Shown here piece by piece: positions 17,212-27,577 of a DNA stretch of 64,000 nucleotides; within the stretch, counting starts at the first letter, position 1; each line of letters starts with the position of its first letter. The position numbers and the translations under genes were made by a program. Under the pieces are notes generated by a model, which was not told the origin of the DNA, did no database searches, and was given only the letters and a program-made list of their open reading frames with translations. The stretch covers positions 1 through 64,000 of the forward strand of contig NZ_BAAAHE010000024.1 in NCBI RefSeq assembly GCF_039525035.1, read 5' to 3'. Source of the stretch: Sporichthya brevicatena. GTDB taxonomy: Bacteria; Actinomycetota; Actinomycetes; Sporichthyales; Sporichthyaceae.

Positions 17212-19065
17212 TCAGGCCGGTGCGAACTGGGTCCGGTACAGCTCCGCGTAGAGGGCGTCGGCGGCCAGCAGGTCGCGGTGGCGGCCCCGCTCGACGATGC
17301 GGCCGGCCTCGATGACGAGGATCTGGTCGGCGGCGCGGATGGTGGAGAGCCGGTGCGCGATGACGATCGACGTGCGGCCGGCCAGCGCGTTGCCGAGCGC
17401 GCGCTGGACCGCCGCCTCGGACTCGCTGTCCAGGTGCGCGGTCGCCTCGTCGAGCACGACGACCGAGGGCGCCTTGATCATGAGGCGCGCGAGCGCCAGG
17501 CGCTGTTTCTCCCCACCGGAGAGCCGGTAGCCCCGGTCCCCGACGACGGTGTCGAGGCCGCGCGGCAGGGACTCGATCAGGTCGAGGATCTGCGCGTCGC
17601 GGCAGGCGGCGAGCATCTCCTCCTCGGTCACGCCGGGCCGCGCGTAGCGCAGGTTGTTCCGGATCGTGTCGTGGAACAGGTGCGCGTCCTGGGTGACGAC
17701 CCCCACCGTCGCGTGCAGTGAGGCGGTGGTGACGTCGCGTACGTCCGTCTCGCCGATGCGGACGCTGCCCGAGGTCACGTCGTACAGCCGGGCGACCAGG
17801 TGCGAGATCGTCGTCTTCCCGGCGCCGGACGGCCCGACGAGCGCGACGAGCTGCCCGGGTTCGGCGCGGAACGAGACGTCGAACAGGACCTGCTCCGACG
17901 GGCCCCGCTCGCGGATGGCGATCGCTTCCAGCGACGCCAGTGACACCTCGTCAGCTGACGGGTAGCGGAAGTTCACCGCGTCGAACTCGACGGCGACCGG
18001 GCCGGCGGGAATCTGCTTCGCGTCCGGCTTCTCGTCGATCGAGGGCTGCAGGTCGAGGACCTCGAAGACCCGGTCGAAGGAGACCAGCGCCGACGCGACG
18101 TCGACGCGCACGTTCGCGAGCGCGGTCAGCGGGCCGTAGAGCCGGCTCAGCAGTGCGGTCAGCGCGAGCAGCGTCCCGACCGACAGGTCGCCGGAGATCG
18201 CGAGGTTGCCGCCGACGCCGTAGACGACCGCGGTCGCGAGCGAGGTGACGAGCACCATCGAGGCGAAGAAGAACCGGTTCGCCATCGCGATGCGGATGCC
18301 GATCTGCCGGACCTCCCCCGCCGCTGCGTTGAACCGCTCGGACTCCTCGTCCGGCCGCCCGAACAGCTTCACGAGCAGCGCGCCGGAGACGTTGAACCGC
18401 TCCGCCATCGTCGTGTTCATGTCGGCGTTGTGGTCCATCGACTCACGCGTGAGCTGCTGGAGCCGTCGGCCCACGTACTTCGCCGGGATCACGAACACCG
18501 GCAGCATCACCAGCGCGAGCAGCGTCACCTGCCAGGAGAGGTAGAGCATCGCGATGCTCACCATCACCAGGCTGACCGAGTTCGCCACGACCCCCGACAG
18601 CGTCGACGTGAACGCGGTCTGCGCCCCGAGCACGTCGCTGTTCAGCCGGGAGATCAGCGCCCCGGTCTGCGTCCGGGTGAAGAAGGCCACCGGCATCCGC
18701 TGCACGTGGGCGTAGACCGTCGTCCGGAGGTCGTAGATCAGACCCTCACCGATCCGCGCCGAGTACCACCGCTGCAGCAGCGTCAGGATCGCGTCCGCCA
18801 CCGCGATCCCGGCGACGACGAACGCGAACGTCGTGACCACACCCCGGTCCCCCGGGATCACGCCGTCGTCGATGATCTTCTTCAGCAGCAGCGGCGTCGC
18901 GACGATCAGCATCGAGTCGAGCACGACGAGCGCGACGAACCAGCTGATCCAGCCCCGGTAGGGCCGCGCGTAGGTCAGGATCCGCCGCGCCGTCCCCCGG
19001 GCCGCCTTCCCGGGCTTGACCTTCGTGTAGGCCCGGTACGTCGACCACGGGGATTGGTAGGTCAC
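17212..19065 (-). CDS. ABC transporter, fused permease and ATPase (multidrug/lipid exporter type)
   Basis: A 617-residue half-transporter. Six transmembrane helices occupy about residues 38-310, with the exporter coupling segment near FFTRTQTGALISRLNSD. The nucleotide-binding domain follows from about 360, with Walker A GPSGAGKT, signature LSGGEKQR, Walker B VVVLDEATA and the switch His in IVIAHRLST. It should act as a homodimer exporting a hydrophobic compound or lipid; the substrate is unknown. The GTG start has AGGAG upstream. A 19-bp-arm palindromic repeat lies 84 bp upstream. Confidence 0.93.
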   Translation of the reverse strand: MTYQSPWSTYRAYTKVKPGKAARGTARRILTYARPYRGWISWFVALVVLDSMLIVATPLLLKKIIDDGVIPGDRGVVTTFAFVVAGIAVADAILTLLQRWYSARIGEGLIYDLRTTVYAHVQRMPVAFFTRTQTGALISRLNSDVLGAQTAFTSTLSGVVANSVSLVMVSIAMLYLSWQVTLLALVMLPVFVIPAKYVGRRLQQLTRESMDHNADMNTTMAERFNVSGALLVKLFGRPDEESERFNAAAGEVRQIGIRIAMANRFFFASMVLVTSLATAVVYGVGGNLAISGDLSVGTLLALTALLSRLYGPLTALANVRVDVASALVSFDRVFEVLDLQPSIDEKPDAKQIPAGPVAVEFDAVNFRYPSADEVSLASLEAIAIRERGPSEQVLFDVSFRAEPGQLVALVGPSGAGKTTISHLVARLYDVTSGSVRIGETDVRDVTTASLHATVGVVTQDAHLFHDTIRNNLRYARPGVTEEEMLAACRDAQILDLIESLPRGLDTVVGDRGYRLSGGEKQRLALARLMIKAPSVVVLDEATAHLDSESEAAVQRALGNALAGRTSIVIAHRLSTIRAADQILVIEAGRIVERGRHRDLLAADALYAELYRTQFAPA

Positions 19066-19148
19066 GGTGCTCCTGGTGTTCCGGTACTGCTCTGCCCATC
19101 GAGATTAGACGGCGCCCCGCCACCGTGCCGGTTCGCTCGCCCCGCCCC

Positions 19149-19204
19149 TGCACTGGAGATGACATCTCTTGTGCACATGCACTGAAGATGTCATCTCCAG
19201 TGCA
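19149..19204. repeat. palindromic repeat family A, copy 1
   Basis: Perfect 19-bp arms (19149-19167 and 19186-19204) start with TGCACTGGAGATGACATCT and flank an 18-nt spacer. The same arm sequence occurs at 26516-26573 and, shortened, at 19270-19286. It lies between the enoyl-CoA hydratase stop and the ABC exporter start, both on the minus strand, so it may end the hydratase transcript. Confidence 0.8.
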
Positions 19205-19269
19205 CTGAACCGGCGTCAGACCTGGGGCGGCGCAGGGCGATCCGCCCCGACAGCAGACGTGTCAGCCCA

Positions 19270-19286
19270 CTGGAGATGACATCTCC
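19270..19286. repeat. palindromic repeat family A, minimal copy
   Basis: A 17-nt palindrome, TGGAGATGACATCTCCA (8-bp arms around one base), ten bases after the enoyl-CoA hydratase stop on the minus strand. It matches the arm core of the longer repeats at 19149 and 26516. Confidence 0.7.
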
Positions 19287-19295
19287 AACGAGAGG

Positions 19296-20120
19296 TCAGG
19301 CGCCGCTGATCCGGTTCGCCATGCCGCGCAGCAGGGAGACCTGGGTCTCGCGCTCGGCGCGGGCCTGCTCGTACACGTCGCGGCGTTCGGCGGCGAGGAG
19401 GAGCTCCTTCACCTTGACCCCCGGGGCGGGGACGGTGGCGAGCAGGGCCGAGACGAGGGCGGCGGTCGCGGACTCGAGCTCGGCGACGGGGACGACCTGC
19501 TGGGCGATGCCGAGCCGACCGGCCTCCTCGGCGTCGATCCACCGGGAGGTGGCGCAGATCTCCAGGGCGCGGGAGTAGCCGACGCGATCGACCAGCGGCT
19601 TGGTGCCGGTCAGGTCGGGAACGAGGCCGAGCGCGTTCTCCTTCATGCAGAACTTGGCGTCGTCGGCGGCGACCATCAGGTCGGCGGAGAGCGCGAGCTG
19701 GAAACCGCCGCCGACGGCGGCGCCCTGAACGGATGCGATCGTGATCCAGCGGGGGTCGCGCATCCAGAGGAAGCCCTGCTGCCAGATGCCGACCTGGTCA
19801 GCGATGCCCTGGTCGTCGAGCGGGGTCATGATCGACCCCATCGAGCCCTCGCCGGGGACGCCCTCGGGGCTGGCGAGGCGCAGGTCCAGACCCGCGCAGA
19901 ACGTGGGGCCGTCGCCGCGGATCACGACGACGCGGACGTCGGCGGGCAGCAACTCCGGCACCGCGGCGAGGGCGAGCCACATCGTCGGGGTCATCGCGTT
20001 GCGCCGGTCGGCGCGGTCGAGGACCACCGTCGCAACAGCCCCGTCCACCTCGAGGCGGATCCCACCGGCGGCGAGGGCGTCGGACTGCACCGGATTCCCG
20101 GCGGACGTAGCAGAGGTCAT
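19296..20120 (-). CDS. enoyl-CoA hydratase/isomerase family protein
   Basis: A 274-residue crotonase-fold protein. The CoA-binding oxyanion segments are FCAGLDLRL and GAAVGGGFQLAL. In place of the catalytic Glu pair of true hydratases, the second position reads MKENALGLVPD, which keeps one candidate acid. It may therefore be a hydratase or an isomerase acting on acyl-CoA; substrate unknown. The ATG at 20120 follows a TAGGGT box by six bases (leaderless). Confidence 0.88.
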   Translation of the reverse strand: MTSATSAGNPVQSDALAAGGIRLEVDGAVATVVLDRADRRNAMTPTMWLALAAVPELLPADVRVVVIRGDGPTFCAGLDLRLASPEGVPGEGSMGSIMTPLDDQGIADQVGIWQQGFLWMRDPRWITIASVQGAAVGGGFQLALSADLMVAADDAKFCMKENALGLVPDLTGTKPLVDRVGYSRALEICATSRWIDAEEAGRLGIAQQVVPVAELESATAALVSALLATVPAPGVKVKELLLAAERRDVYEQARAERETQVSLLRGMANRISGA

Positions 20121-20126
20121 GGCCGA

Positions 20127-20132
20127 ACCCTA
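20127..20132 (-). promoter_or_regulatory. -10 box of leaderless enoyl-CoA hydratase promoter
   Basis: TAGGGT on the minus strand, six bases before the ATG at 20120, with no Shine-Dalgarno sequence between them. Confidence 0.5.
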
Positions 20133-20276
20133 CGAGACACGCGCGCCCCTTCGACCGATGGCCGCTGGTCCGAAGGGCCCGATTCCGACGCCGGCGGGAA
20201 CGGACCGGGGCGAGTGGGGCTCGAAGCGCACAGGAGCCCCGCCCCGGGGCCCACGACGAGATCAGACGGGGGAACC

Positions 20277-20723
20277 TTGAGCACCGAGCAGCACACCCAG
20301 AACACGTCCGGGAACACGTCCGGAGCCGTCCGGTTGTCGGTCCTGAACCGCCAGCAGCAGATCGCCGCGGTCAGCATGGGGGTCGTCGCGATCGCGGCGT
20401 TCCTGCCCTGGGTCTCCGTGTTCGGCCTGAGCGTGGCCGGCATCGAGGGCGACGGGAAGCTCACGCTCCTCGCCGCGTTCGCCGGGCTGGCCGCCCTCGC
20501 CTTCGGCACCGACGTGATCGGGCGGCGCAAGCTTCCGCAGCCCGCGTACGTCGCCGTCTCCGGGATCGCGGGCGCCGTCGTGGCGATCGTCGCGATCGCC
20601 GACATGAACGAGTTCGCCGCGTTCGGTCTCTACCTCACCCTGTTCGGCGGCGTGGCGTGGGTCGCCGCCCTCGGGTGGGAGTTCCTCGAAGGTCGCAAGG
20701 CCGGCTCCGCCGACGCGGTCTGA
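20277..20723 (+). CDS. small polytopic membrane protein (148 aa)
   Basis: A protein with a Ser/Thr/Gln-rich cytosolic N-terminus (1-20) and four predicted transmembrane helices (about 29-50, 60-76, 85-107 and 115-134), ending in a charged tail. I do not recognise a family; proteins of this type are often labelled hypothetical membrane proteins. I chose a TTG start (MSTEQH...) preceded by GGGGGA because the upstream GTG at 20214 would add a 21-residue low-complexity extension. A strong hairpin follows the stop. Confidence 0.7.
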   Translation: MSTEQHTQNTSGNTSGAVRLSVLNRQQQIAAVSMGVVAIAAFLPWVSVFGLSVAGIEGDGKLTLLAAFAGLAALAFGTDVIGRRKLPQPAYVAVSGIAGAVVAIVAIADMNEFAAFGLYLTLFGGVAWVAALGWEFLEGRKAGSADAV

Positions 20724-20737
20724 GGAATCCCACCCGG

Positions 20738-20789
20738 GAACGAACGGAGCCGGCTGGGCGCTCGCGCGCTCAGCCGGCTCAGTTCGTTC
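20738..20789. terminator. hairpin terminator between convergent genes
   Basis: Stem of 8 bp plus 10 bp with one mismatch between them (GAACGAAC and GAGCCGGCTG on the left arm), and a 14-nt GC-rich loop. It sits 15 bp after the membrane protein stop and 16 bp from the end of the convergent HTH gene. No strong T-run. Confidence 0.65.
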
Positions 20790-20804
20790 GGAGCTGGCCT
20801 CAGG

Positions 20805-21020
20805 TCAGGCCTTGACCTTGCCCCGGGTGGCGCCGCCGCGGCCGCGGAGGGTGACACCCGACTCCGTCAGCATGCGGTGGACGAACCCGTAGGAACGTCC
20901 GGTCTCCTCGGCGAGGGAACGGATGCTCCGCCCCTGGCCGTACTTCTTCTTCAGGTCCGCGGCAAGACGCTCTCGCGCGGTGCCGGTGACCCGGCTGCCC
21001 TTCCGCAGGGTTTCGGCCAC
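20805..21020 (-). CDS. small helix-turn-helix protein (71 aa)
   Basis: A basic 71-residue protein whose middle forms a helix-turn-helix: IRSLAEETGRSYGFVHRML, followed by a Gly/Arg/Lys-rich tail. Such proteins are widespread in actinobacteria and probably bind DNA, but targets are unknown. The GTG start at 21020 has GGAGG six bases upstream; a longer frame to 21239 lacks support. A 24-bp imperfect palindrome at 21142-21165 upstream may be a control site or the end of the ABC-F transcript. Confidence 0.8.
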   Translation of the reverse strand: MAETLRKGSRVTGTARERLAADLKKKYGQGRSIRSLAEETGRSYGFVHRMLTESGVTLRGRGGATRGKVKA

Positions 21021-21213
21021 GTGGTGCCTCCGATCGAACTGTCGCTCATACGCGAACCGGTCTGGTGACCCCGAGACCTGCATGATCGGCTGGAACGTGG
21101 GTGCCGTTGAGGGCGTTCGACGAAAGTGATGACGCCTGCTACATGACGATCTGGCAGATGTCATGACCGAACGGAACGAAACGGGCAGAACCCCGGAAAA
21201 TCCGGAAAAGTGA

Positions 21214-22812
<1,599 letters not shown>

Positions 22813-22822
22813 GCCTTGACGG

Positions 22823-22828
22823 ATTCTA
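22823..22828 (-). promoter_or_regulatory. -10 box for the ABC-F gene
   Basis: TAGAAT on the minus strand ten bases before the ATG, giving a leader of only a few bases. A TAGGCT box for the divergent livH operon lies at 22845-22850 on the plus strand, so the two promoters nearly abut. Confidence 0.5.
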
Positions 22829-22906
22829 GGCGGCGCCGATTTTCTAGGCTGACGCTGCCCGCGCCCAATCCAGTCCCGGGGATGGCCGCGTAGGGAAGGC
22901 GTACGC

Positions 22907-23836
22907 ATGCTCGGAATCGATCCGAACCCGGACCTGTTCGGTCCGGCGCTCGTGATCGGCCTGGCCAACGCCGGAATCTTCAGCGTCCTCGCGATCGCGC
23001 TGGTGCTCACCTACCGCATCAGCCGCACGATCGGGTTCGTCCACTACGGCATCGCCGTCGTCGGGGCGTACGGGTACTACCACTTCACCGTCGAGTACAC
23101 GATGCCCGGTTGGATGGCCCTGATCGCCCTGATGGGGATCGGCGCCGGCGTCGGCGCGGCCTACGGGCTGGTGATGATGAACTCACGCATCGCGTTCCTC
23201 CCGCCGCTGACGCTGTCGACGGTGTCGATCGCCGCGATGCTGATCATCGGCGCGGTCGCGACGGAGAACTTCCCCGTCGCCCCGGACGTCGCGATCAGCG
23301 CGAGCCCGTTCGGCGAGAGCAGCTTCCGCGTGTGGGGCTTCAACGTCACCGCGCACCGGTTCGCCTGCCTCGTGATCAGCCTGGTCCTCGTCGCGCTCGT
23401 CTCGCTGTACCTGAACCACACCCGCGCCGGGGTGAACGTCCGCGCGATCAGCGACGACGTCGAGGCCGCCCGCTGGTCGGGGATCCGCCTGTACCGGATC
23501 GGTGTCGGGTCCTACGCCGCCGCCGGCGCGATGTCCGCGCTCGCCGGCGCCCTGCTCGCCCCGCTCGCGGGCACCGACCTGTCCGCGATCCTGCTCGTGT
23601 TCTTCCGCGCGCTGACGGTCGCCGTCGTCGGGGCGTTCTCGAGTCCGGGCCTGGCGCTGTTCGGCGCGATCGTGCTCTCCACGATCGACTCGTTCGCCAG
23701 CACCTCGGCGCTCGGGGAGATCAACCCCGCGACCCGCGAGGGCATGATCTTCGCCGCGATGGTGATCACCGCGCTGGCCGTCGCCGGGTGGCGCAGCCGG
23801 TCCTCGCCCCGCAGCGTCTGGACGGTGCGGACGTGA
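22907..23836 (+). CDS. branched-chain amino acid-type ABC transporter permease (LivH family)
   Basis: A 309-residue integral membrane protein with about eight hydrophobic helices and the LivH-type cytosolic motif NVRAISDDVEAARWSGI, the coupling region that contacts the ATPases. It is first in a three-gene operon; its stop overlaps the next GTG start. The family takes up branched-chain amino acids, amides or urea, and the substrate here is unknown because no periplasmic binding protein gene lies nearby. The promoter is probably TAGGCT at 22845, giving a leader of about 50 nt. Confidence 0.9.
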   Translation: MLGIDPNPDLFGPALVIGLANAGIFSVLAIALVLTYRISRTIGFVHYGIAVVGAYGYYHFTVEYTMPGWMALIALMGIGAGVGAAYGLVMMNSRIAFLPPLTLSTVSIAAMLIIGAVATENFPVAPDVAISASPFGESSFRVWGFNVTAHRFACLVISLVLVALVSLYLNHTRAGVNVRAISDDVEAARWSGIRLYRIGVGSYAAAGAMSALAGALLAPLAGTDLSAILLVFFRALTVAVVGAFSSPGLALFGAIVLSTIDSFASTSALGEINPATREGMIFAAMVITALAVAGWRSRSSPRSVWTVRT

Positions 23837-25827
23837 CCGCCCCCGGGGCGACGGCCGGCCGCCGGGCCCGCCCGCTGCTGTCGTTGCTGCGGCAGCCGCT
23901 GAACCTCGTCGGCGCCGCGGTCGCGATCGGGTGGATCTTCTTCGCGCCCGACTACCGCGTCTTCACCGTGACGACGGGCCTGGTGATCGGCGTCCTCGCC
24001 CTGGGCCTGATGGTGATGGTCGGGTGGGGACGCGAGATCAACCTCGCCGCCGCCGGTGTCTACGCGACCTCGTTGTACCTGGGGTCGTGGGTCTACCGTC
24101 CGGGACCGAACGGGTGGGGCCATCCGCTGGTGATCGCGATCGTCGTCTCCGTCGCGATCGGCATCGTCATGATGCTCGCGGTCGCCCTGTTCAGCGTCCG
24201 GCTCTCCGGCGTCTACGTCATGGTGTTCACGCTCGGCGTGCAGATCCTGGTCGAGCGGATCGTCTTCACGCAGTATCGGCTGACCGGCGGCGACCAGGGC
24301 CTGACGACGCCGAGCCCGCACATCTTCGGCTACGAGGTCTCCAGCCACGACGACCGCGCGTTCTACCTCTTCATCCTGTCCGTCGTCGCGCTCGTGCTCG
24401 CGTTCCTGCAGCGGCTCCGGCACTCGCCGCACGGCCGGGCGATCCTGCTGATGGGCGCGGACCAGCAGGCGGCCGTCGCGGTCGGGGTCCGCCCGCTGCG
24501 GACGCGGGCCCTGGCCTTCGCCGTCTGCGGGGCGCTCGGCGGTCTCGCCGGGATCCTCGCGGCGACGCTCTACGGCAGCACGCCGGGGACGGTGAACTAC
24601 ACCGCCACGACGTCCCTGCTGTGGCTCTCGATCGCGATCCTCGGCGGCTTCGACTCGATGGTCGGCGTGCTCGCAGTCGCCGTCGCGTTCCAGTACATCC
24701 CCTTCCAGCTCGAGAAGCTCCACGTCAACTACCAGCTGCTGGCGGGCATCTCGCTCCTGGCCGGCGTGCTGTGCGGCTCGCGCGGACTGGGCGGCCGGAT
24801 GCAGGACGCCTACCGGCGGCTGCGGTTCGGCCCGGCCGCGCAACGGCGGGCGGAGCGGCCGTCGTCGTTCACCGCGGCGGCCGAGGTGCTCGCCCGCGCC
24901 GACGGGCTGACCGAACTGCGCGAGATCGGCCCGAGCGACGAGGTCCGCCGGCAGTCGCTGGAGACCCTCGAACGCTGGTTCCCACGGCGTCGCACGGAGC
25001 CGATCGCCCTCGCGGCCGAGGACGTCTCCGTCGCCTTCGGTGGGGTCCGGGCCCTGCGCGGTGCGAGCATCGAGGTACCGACCGGGTCGTTCACCGGCCT
25101 GATCGGCCCGAACGGCGCGGGCAAGACGACATTGTTCGACGTGGTCTCCGGACTGACCCGCCCGGATGCCGGCGTCGTGCGGATCTTCGGCGACGACGTG
25201 ACGCATCGGCAGCCGTGGGAGCGCGCCGGCCTCGGCATGACGCGCACCTTCCAGACGACGCGCATCGTCAAGGAGCTCTCGGTCGCGGACAACCTGCTCG
25301 CCGGTGCGGGTCTGCGGATCTCGGGCAGCCTGCCGCAGTTCGTCGTCGGCATGCCCGCGCAGTGGCGGCAGATCCGCGCCGCCGAGGAGGCCGCGTGGGC
25401 GATCGCGTGCCTGCTCGACATCGACCGCTACTGGGACGAGCGGGTGGGCGAGCTGGAGTTCTCCGCCCGCCGGCGGACCGAGCTCGGGCGCGCGCTGCTC
25501 TCCGGTCCGCAGATCCTGCTGCTCGACGAACCGACGTCCGGCCTCGACCCCGCGTCCTCCGGCGCCCTGATCGGCCTCGTCCGGCGCCTGCAGGCCGACC
25601 TCGGGCTGACTGTCCTGCTCGTCGAGCACTACGTCAAGGCCGTCCTGGAGAGTTGCGACCTCGTCTACGTTCTGACGGAGGGTCAGATCCTGGCCCACGG
25701 CGACCCGGACCACGTCGCGGCGGACCCCGACGTACAGGAGCGCTACCTCGGCGCCGGACACGACGCCGCCGCGATCCCGTGGCGCGAGCGCGTCGCGGCC
25801 GAGCGGACGGGGGTGACGGGTGACTGA
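23833..25827 (+). CDS. fused LivM-type permease and LivG-type ATPase
   Basis: A 664-residue fusion. Residues 1 to about 330 form the LivM permease (eight or so helices, with motif LMGADQQAAVAVGV). A linker of about 60 residues follows, then the LivG ATPase with Walker A GPNGAGKT near 425 and Walker B LLLDEPTSG near 561. The ABC signature, normally LxxGQQ/LSGGQ, reads LEFSARRR near residue 539, so the conserved Gly-Gln is absent. LivM-LivG fusions occur in actinobacteria. The GTG overlaps the livH stop, and its own end overlaps livF by 8 bp. Confidence 0.88.
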   Translation: MTAPGATAGRRARPLLSLLRQPLNLVGAAVAIGWIFFAPDYRVFTVTTGLVIGVLALGLMVMVGWGREINLAAAGVYATSLYLGSWVYRPGPNGWGHPLVIAIVVSVAIGIVMMLAVALFSVRLSGVYVMVFTLGVQILVERIVFTQYRLTGGDQGLTTPSPHIFGYEVSSHDDRAFYLFILSVVALVLAFLQRLRHSPHGRAILLMGADQQAAVAVGVRPLRTRALAFAVCGALGGLAGILAATLYGSTPGTVNYTATTSLLWLSIAILGGFDSMVGVLAVAVAFQYIPFQLEKLHVNYQLLAGISLLAGVLCGSRGLGGRMQDAYRRLRFGPAAQRRAERPSSFTAAAEVLARADGLTELREIGPSDEVRRQSLETLERWFPRRRTEPIALAAEDVSVAFGGVRALRGASIEVPTGSFTGLIGPNGAGKTTLFDVVSGLTRPDAGVVRIFGDDVTHRQPWERAGLGMTRTFQTTRIVKELSVADNLLAGAGLRISGSLPQFVVGMPAQWRQIRAAEEAAWAIACLLDIDRYWDERVGELEFSARRRTELGRALLSGPQILLLDEPTSGLDPASSGALIGLVRRLQADLGLTVLLVEHYVKAVLESCDLVYVLTEGQILAHGDPDHVAADPDVQERYLGAGHDAAAIPWRERVAAERTGVTGD

Positions 25828-26509
25828 GCACGCCGGCGAACCGCGGCTGAGCCTGCGCGGCCTGCGGTCCGGCTACGACGGGGTGCCGGTCGTCTACGAC
25901 GTCGACCTCGACGTGAACCCGGGCGAGATCGTCATCCTCGTCGGCGGCAACGGCGCCGGGAAGTCGACCCTGCTGCAGACCGTGATGGGGACCGTCGCCG
26001 TGCTGGGCGGCGACATCCGCTACGACGGACGGTCCATCGTCCGGTGGCCGGTGGCCCGGCGCACCCGGGCGGGGATCAGCTACTCCCCCGAGGGCCGCCG
26101 CGTCTTTCCGACCCTGACGGTGCGGGAGAACCTCGACGCCGGCGCCTCGCACGTCCCGACCCGCCGCCTGCCCGGCCGGCGGGACGCGGTGTTCTCCTAC
26201 TTCCCCACGCTCACCGACCGCGCGGGCCAGATCGCGGGCACGCTCTCCGGCGGCGAGCAGCAGATGCTCGCGATCGGCCGGGCGCTGATGTCCGACCCGG
26301 CGCTGATCCTCGTCGAGGAACCGTCCCAGGGCCTGGCGCCGGTCGTCGTCGACCGGGTCTACGCGACGCTGCAGAGGATCTGTCTCGACCGCGGGACCTC
26401 GGTGGTCATCGCCGAACAGTTCCAGCAGCTGCGGCCCCACGACTGCGACCGCGTCCTCGTCATCGACAAGGGCGAGGTCCGTCCCTCCACACCGGCCCCC
26501 ACCGCCTGA
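25820..26509 (+). CDS. branched-chain amino acid-type ABC transporter ATPase (LivF family)
   Basis: A 229-residue ATPase with Walker A GGNGAGKST, a canonical signature LSGGEQQM, the LivF marker SPEGRRVFPTLTVREN and Walker B LILVEEPSQGL. It should pair with the ATPase half of the upstream fusion to power uptake. The GTG start overlaps the fusion gene by eight bases. The gene ends seven bp before the long palindrome of family A, which probably terminates the operon. Confidence 0.9.
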   Translation: MTEHAGEPRLSLRGLRSGYDGVPVVYDVDLDVNPGEIVILVGGNGAGKSTLLQTVMGTVAVLGGDIRYDGRSIVRWPVARRTRAGISYSPEGRRVFPTLTVRENLDAGASHVPTRRLPGRRDAVFSYFPTLTDRAGQIAGTLSGGEQQMLAIGRALMSDPALILVEEPSQGLAPVVVDRVYATLQRICLDRGTSVVIAEQFQQLRPHDCDRVLVIDKGEVRPSTPAPTA

Positions 26510-26515
26510 CCGCCC

Positions 26516-26573
26516 CTGCACTGGAGATGACATCTCTTGTGCATGTGCACAAGAGATGTCATCTCCAATGCAG
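26516..26573. terminator. palindromic repeat family A, copy 2; two-way terminator
   Basis: Perfect 21-bp core arms at 26523-26543 and 26546-26566 with a 2-nt loop, extendable to about 28 bp with one mismatch. It fills the 64-bp gap between convergent livF and the acVLRF1 gene, ending at the base before the acVLRF1 stop. The arm sequence is the same as at 19149-19204, so it is both a repeat and a likely terminator. Confidence 0.8.
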
Positions 26574-27209
26574 TCAGGCCGGGTCGGTGAGGTGGATCGT
26601 CACCGACCGGAAGCGGGTCGGTGTCGAACGGAGGACGTCGAGGCGGGGATCCGGGACCGTGAGGAACCGCGGCTCGACGGGAACGTCCCGCAGCGGCCCG
26701 AGAGCGCGGTCGGCGAGGACACGGTCGACGGCCTTGCGCTCCCCGCCGAGGACGAGCGCGTCGAGGTCCCCGGCCGCCGGGACGAGGATCCGCGCCGCGG
26801 TCTCGGCGGCCGCGTCGAGGGCCTGGTCGGCCTGGTTGGCCCGGCGGCGGGCGAAGCGCTGCTGCGACCAGCCGCCGGCGGCGGTGCGGCCCTGGACGTG
26901 CCGGGACCCGACCTTCGACTCCCTCAGCGCCGGGCCGACGAAGACGCCGGCCGCGAACCCGCCGAGCCGGACGAGCAGCACGCCCACCCGTCGCTCCGCG
27001 GCCGCGTGCGCCGCGAGCGCCGCCACGGGGTCACCGGTCGGCGCCCAGAGACGGAGGAACGGCGGCACGCACTCGGCGACCGTCCTGTTGCCGCCGACCG
27101 CGCGCACGCCGTCCGTCGTCGCCGAAACCTCCGTCAGACCGCTGTTGCGGTCGGCAAAGTTGGCGAACCACCGTGGGATGCGCTCCGCCTCGACCTCGAC
27201 GGAACGCAT
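26574..27209 (-). CDS. acVLRF1 family peptidyl-tRNA hydrolase / release factor
   Basis: A 211-residue actinobacterial homologue of the Vms1/eRF1-like release factors, which cut nascent chains from peptidyl-tRNA on stalled or split ribosomes. The diagnostic catalytic stretch is GRTAAGGWSQQRFARRR, with the reactive Gln pair. The ATG at 27209 has AGGAG about seven bases upstream; the frame continues to 27323 without support. It lies 47 bp after sufT on the same strand and may be the last gene of the suf transcript. Confidence 0.85.
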   Translation of the reverse strand: MRSVEVEAERIPRWFANFADRNSGLTEVSATTDGVRAVGGNRTVAECVPPFLRLWAPTGDPVAALAAHAAAERRVGVLLVRLGGFAAGVFVGPALRESKVGSRHVQGRTAAGGWSQQRFARRRANQADQALDAAAETAARILVPAAGDLDALVLGGERKAVDRVLADRALGPLRDVPVEPRFLTVPDPRLDVLRSTPTRFRSVTIHLTDPA

Positions 27210-27256
27210 GGAATGCTCCTCGCGGGATCGGAGGTGGAGCGGCCGAACGCCTCCGA

Positions 27257-27577
27257 TCAAACGTTGAAGCCGAGGGCGCGGAGTTGCTCGCGGCCGTCGT
27301 CGGTGATCTTGTCCGGGCCCCACGGGGGCATCCAGACCCAGTTGATGCGGAAGTCCGCGACGAGACCCTCGAGGGCGGCGCGGGTCTGGTCCTCGATGAC
27401 GTCGGTCAGCGGGCAGGCCGCGGACGTCAGGGTCATGTCGATGGTCGCGATGTTCGACTCGTCGACACTGACCCCGTACACGAGGCCGAGGTCGACGACG
27501 TTGATGCCGAGCTCCGGGTCGACGACGTCGCGCAGGGCCTCGGTCAGGTCGTCCTCGGTCGGTGCGCTGGTGGTCAT
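27257..27577 (-). CDS. sufT: SufT-like metal-sulfur cluster assembly protein (DUF59/MIP18)
   Basis: A 106-residue MIP18/DUF59 protein that helps mature iron-sulfur proteins. Family marks include VVDPELGINVVDLGLVYG, the single conserved Cys in SAACPLTD and the C-terminal WMPPWGPDKI. The ATG overlaps the sufU stop (ATGA), and GGAG is seven bases upstream. It is the last dedicated gene of the suf operon. Confidence 0.92.
   Translation of the reverse strand: MTTSAPTEDDLTEALRDVVDPELGINVVDLGLVYGVSVDESNIATIDMTLTSAACPLTDVIEDQTRAALEGLVADFRINWVWMPPWGPDKITDDGREQLRALGFNV

Noticed and set aside
23512-25761. A 749-residue minus-strand frame opposite the livM-livG fusion.
   Set aside because: Composition is Arg/Asp/Gln-rich shadow and no motif is present; the plus strand is a clear transporter.
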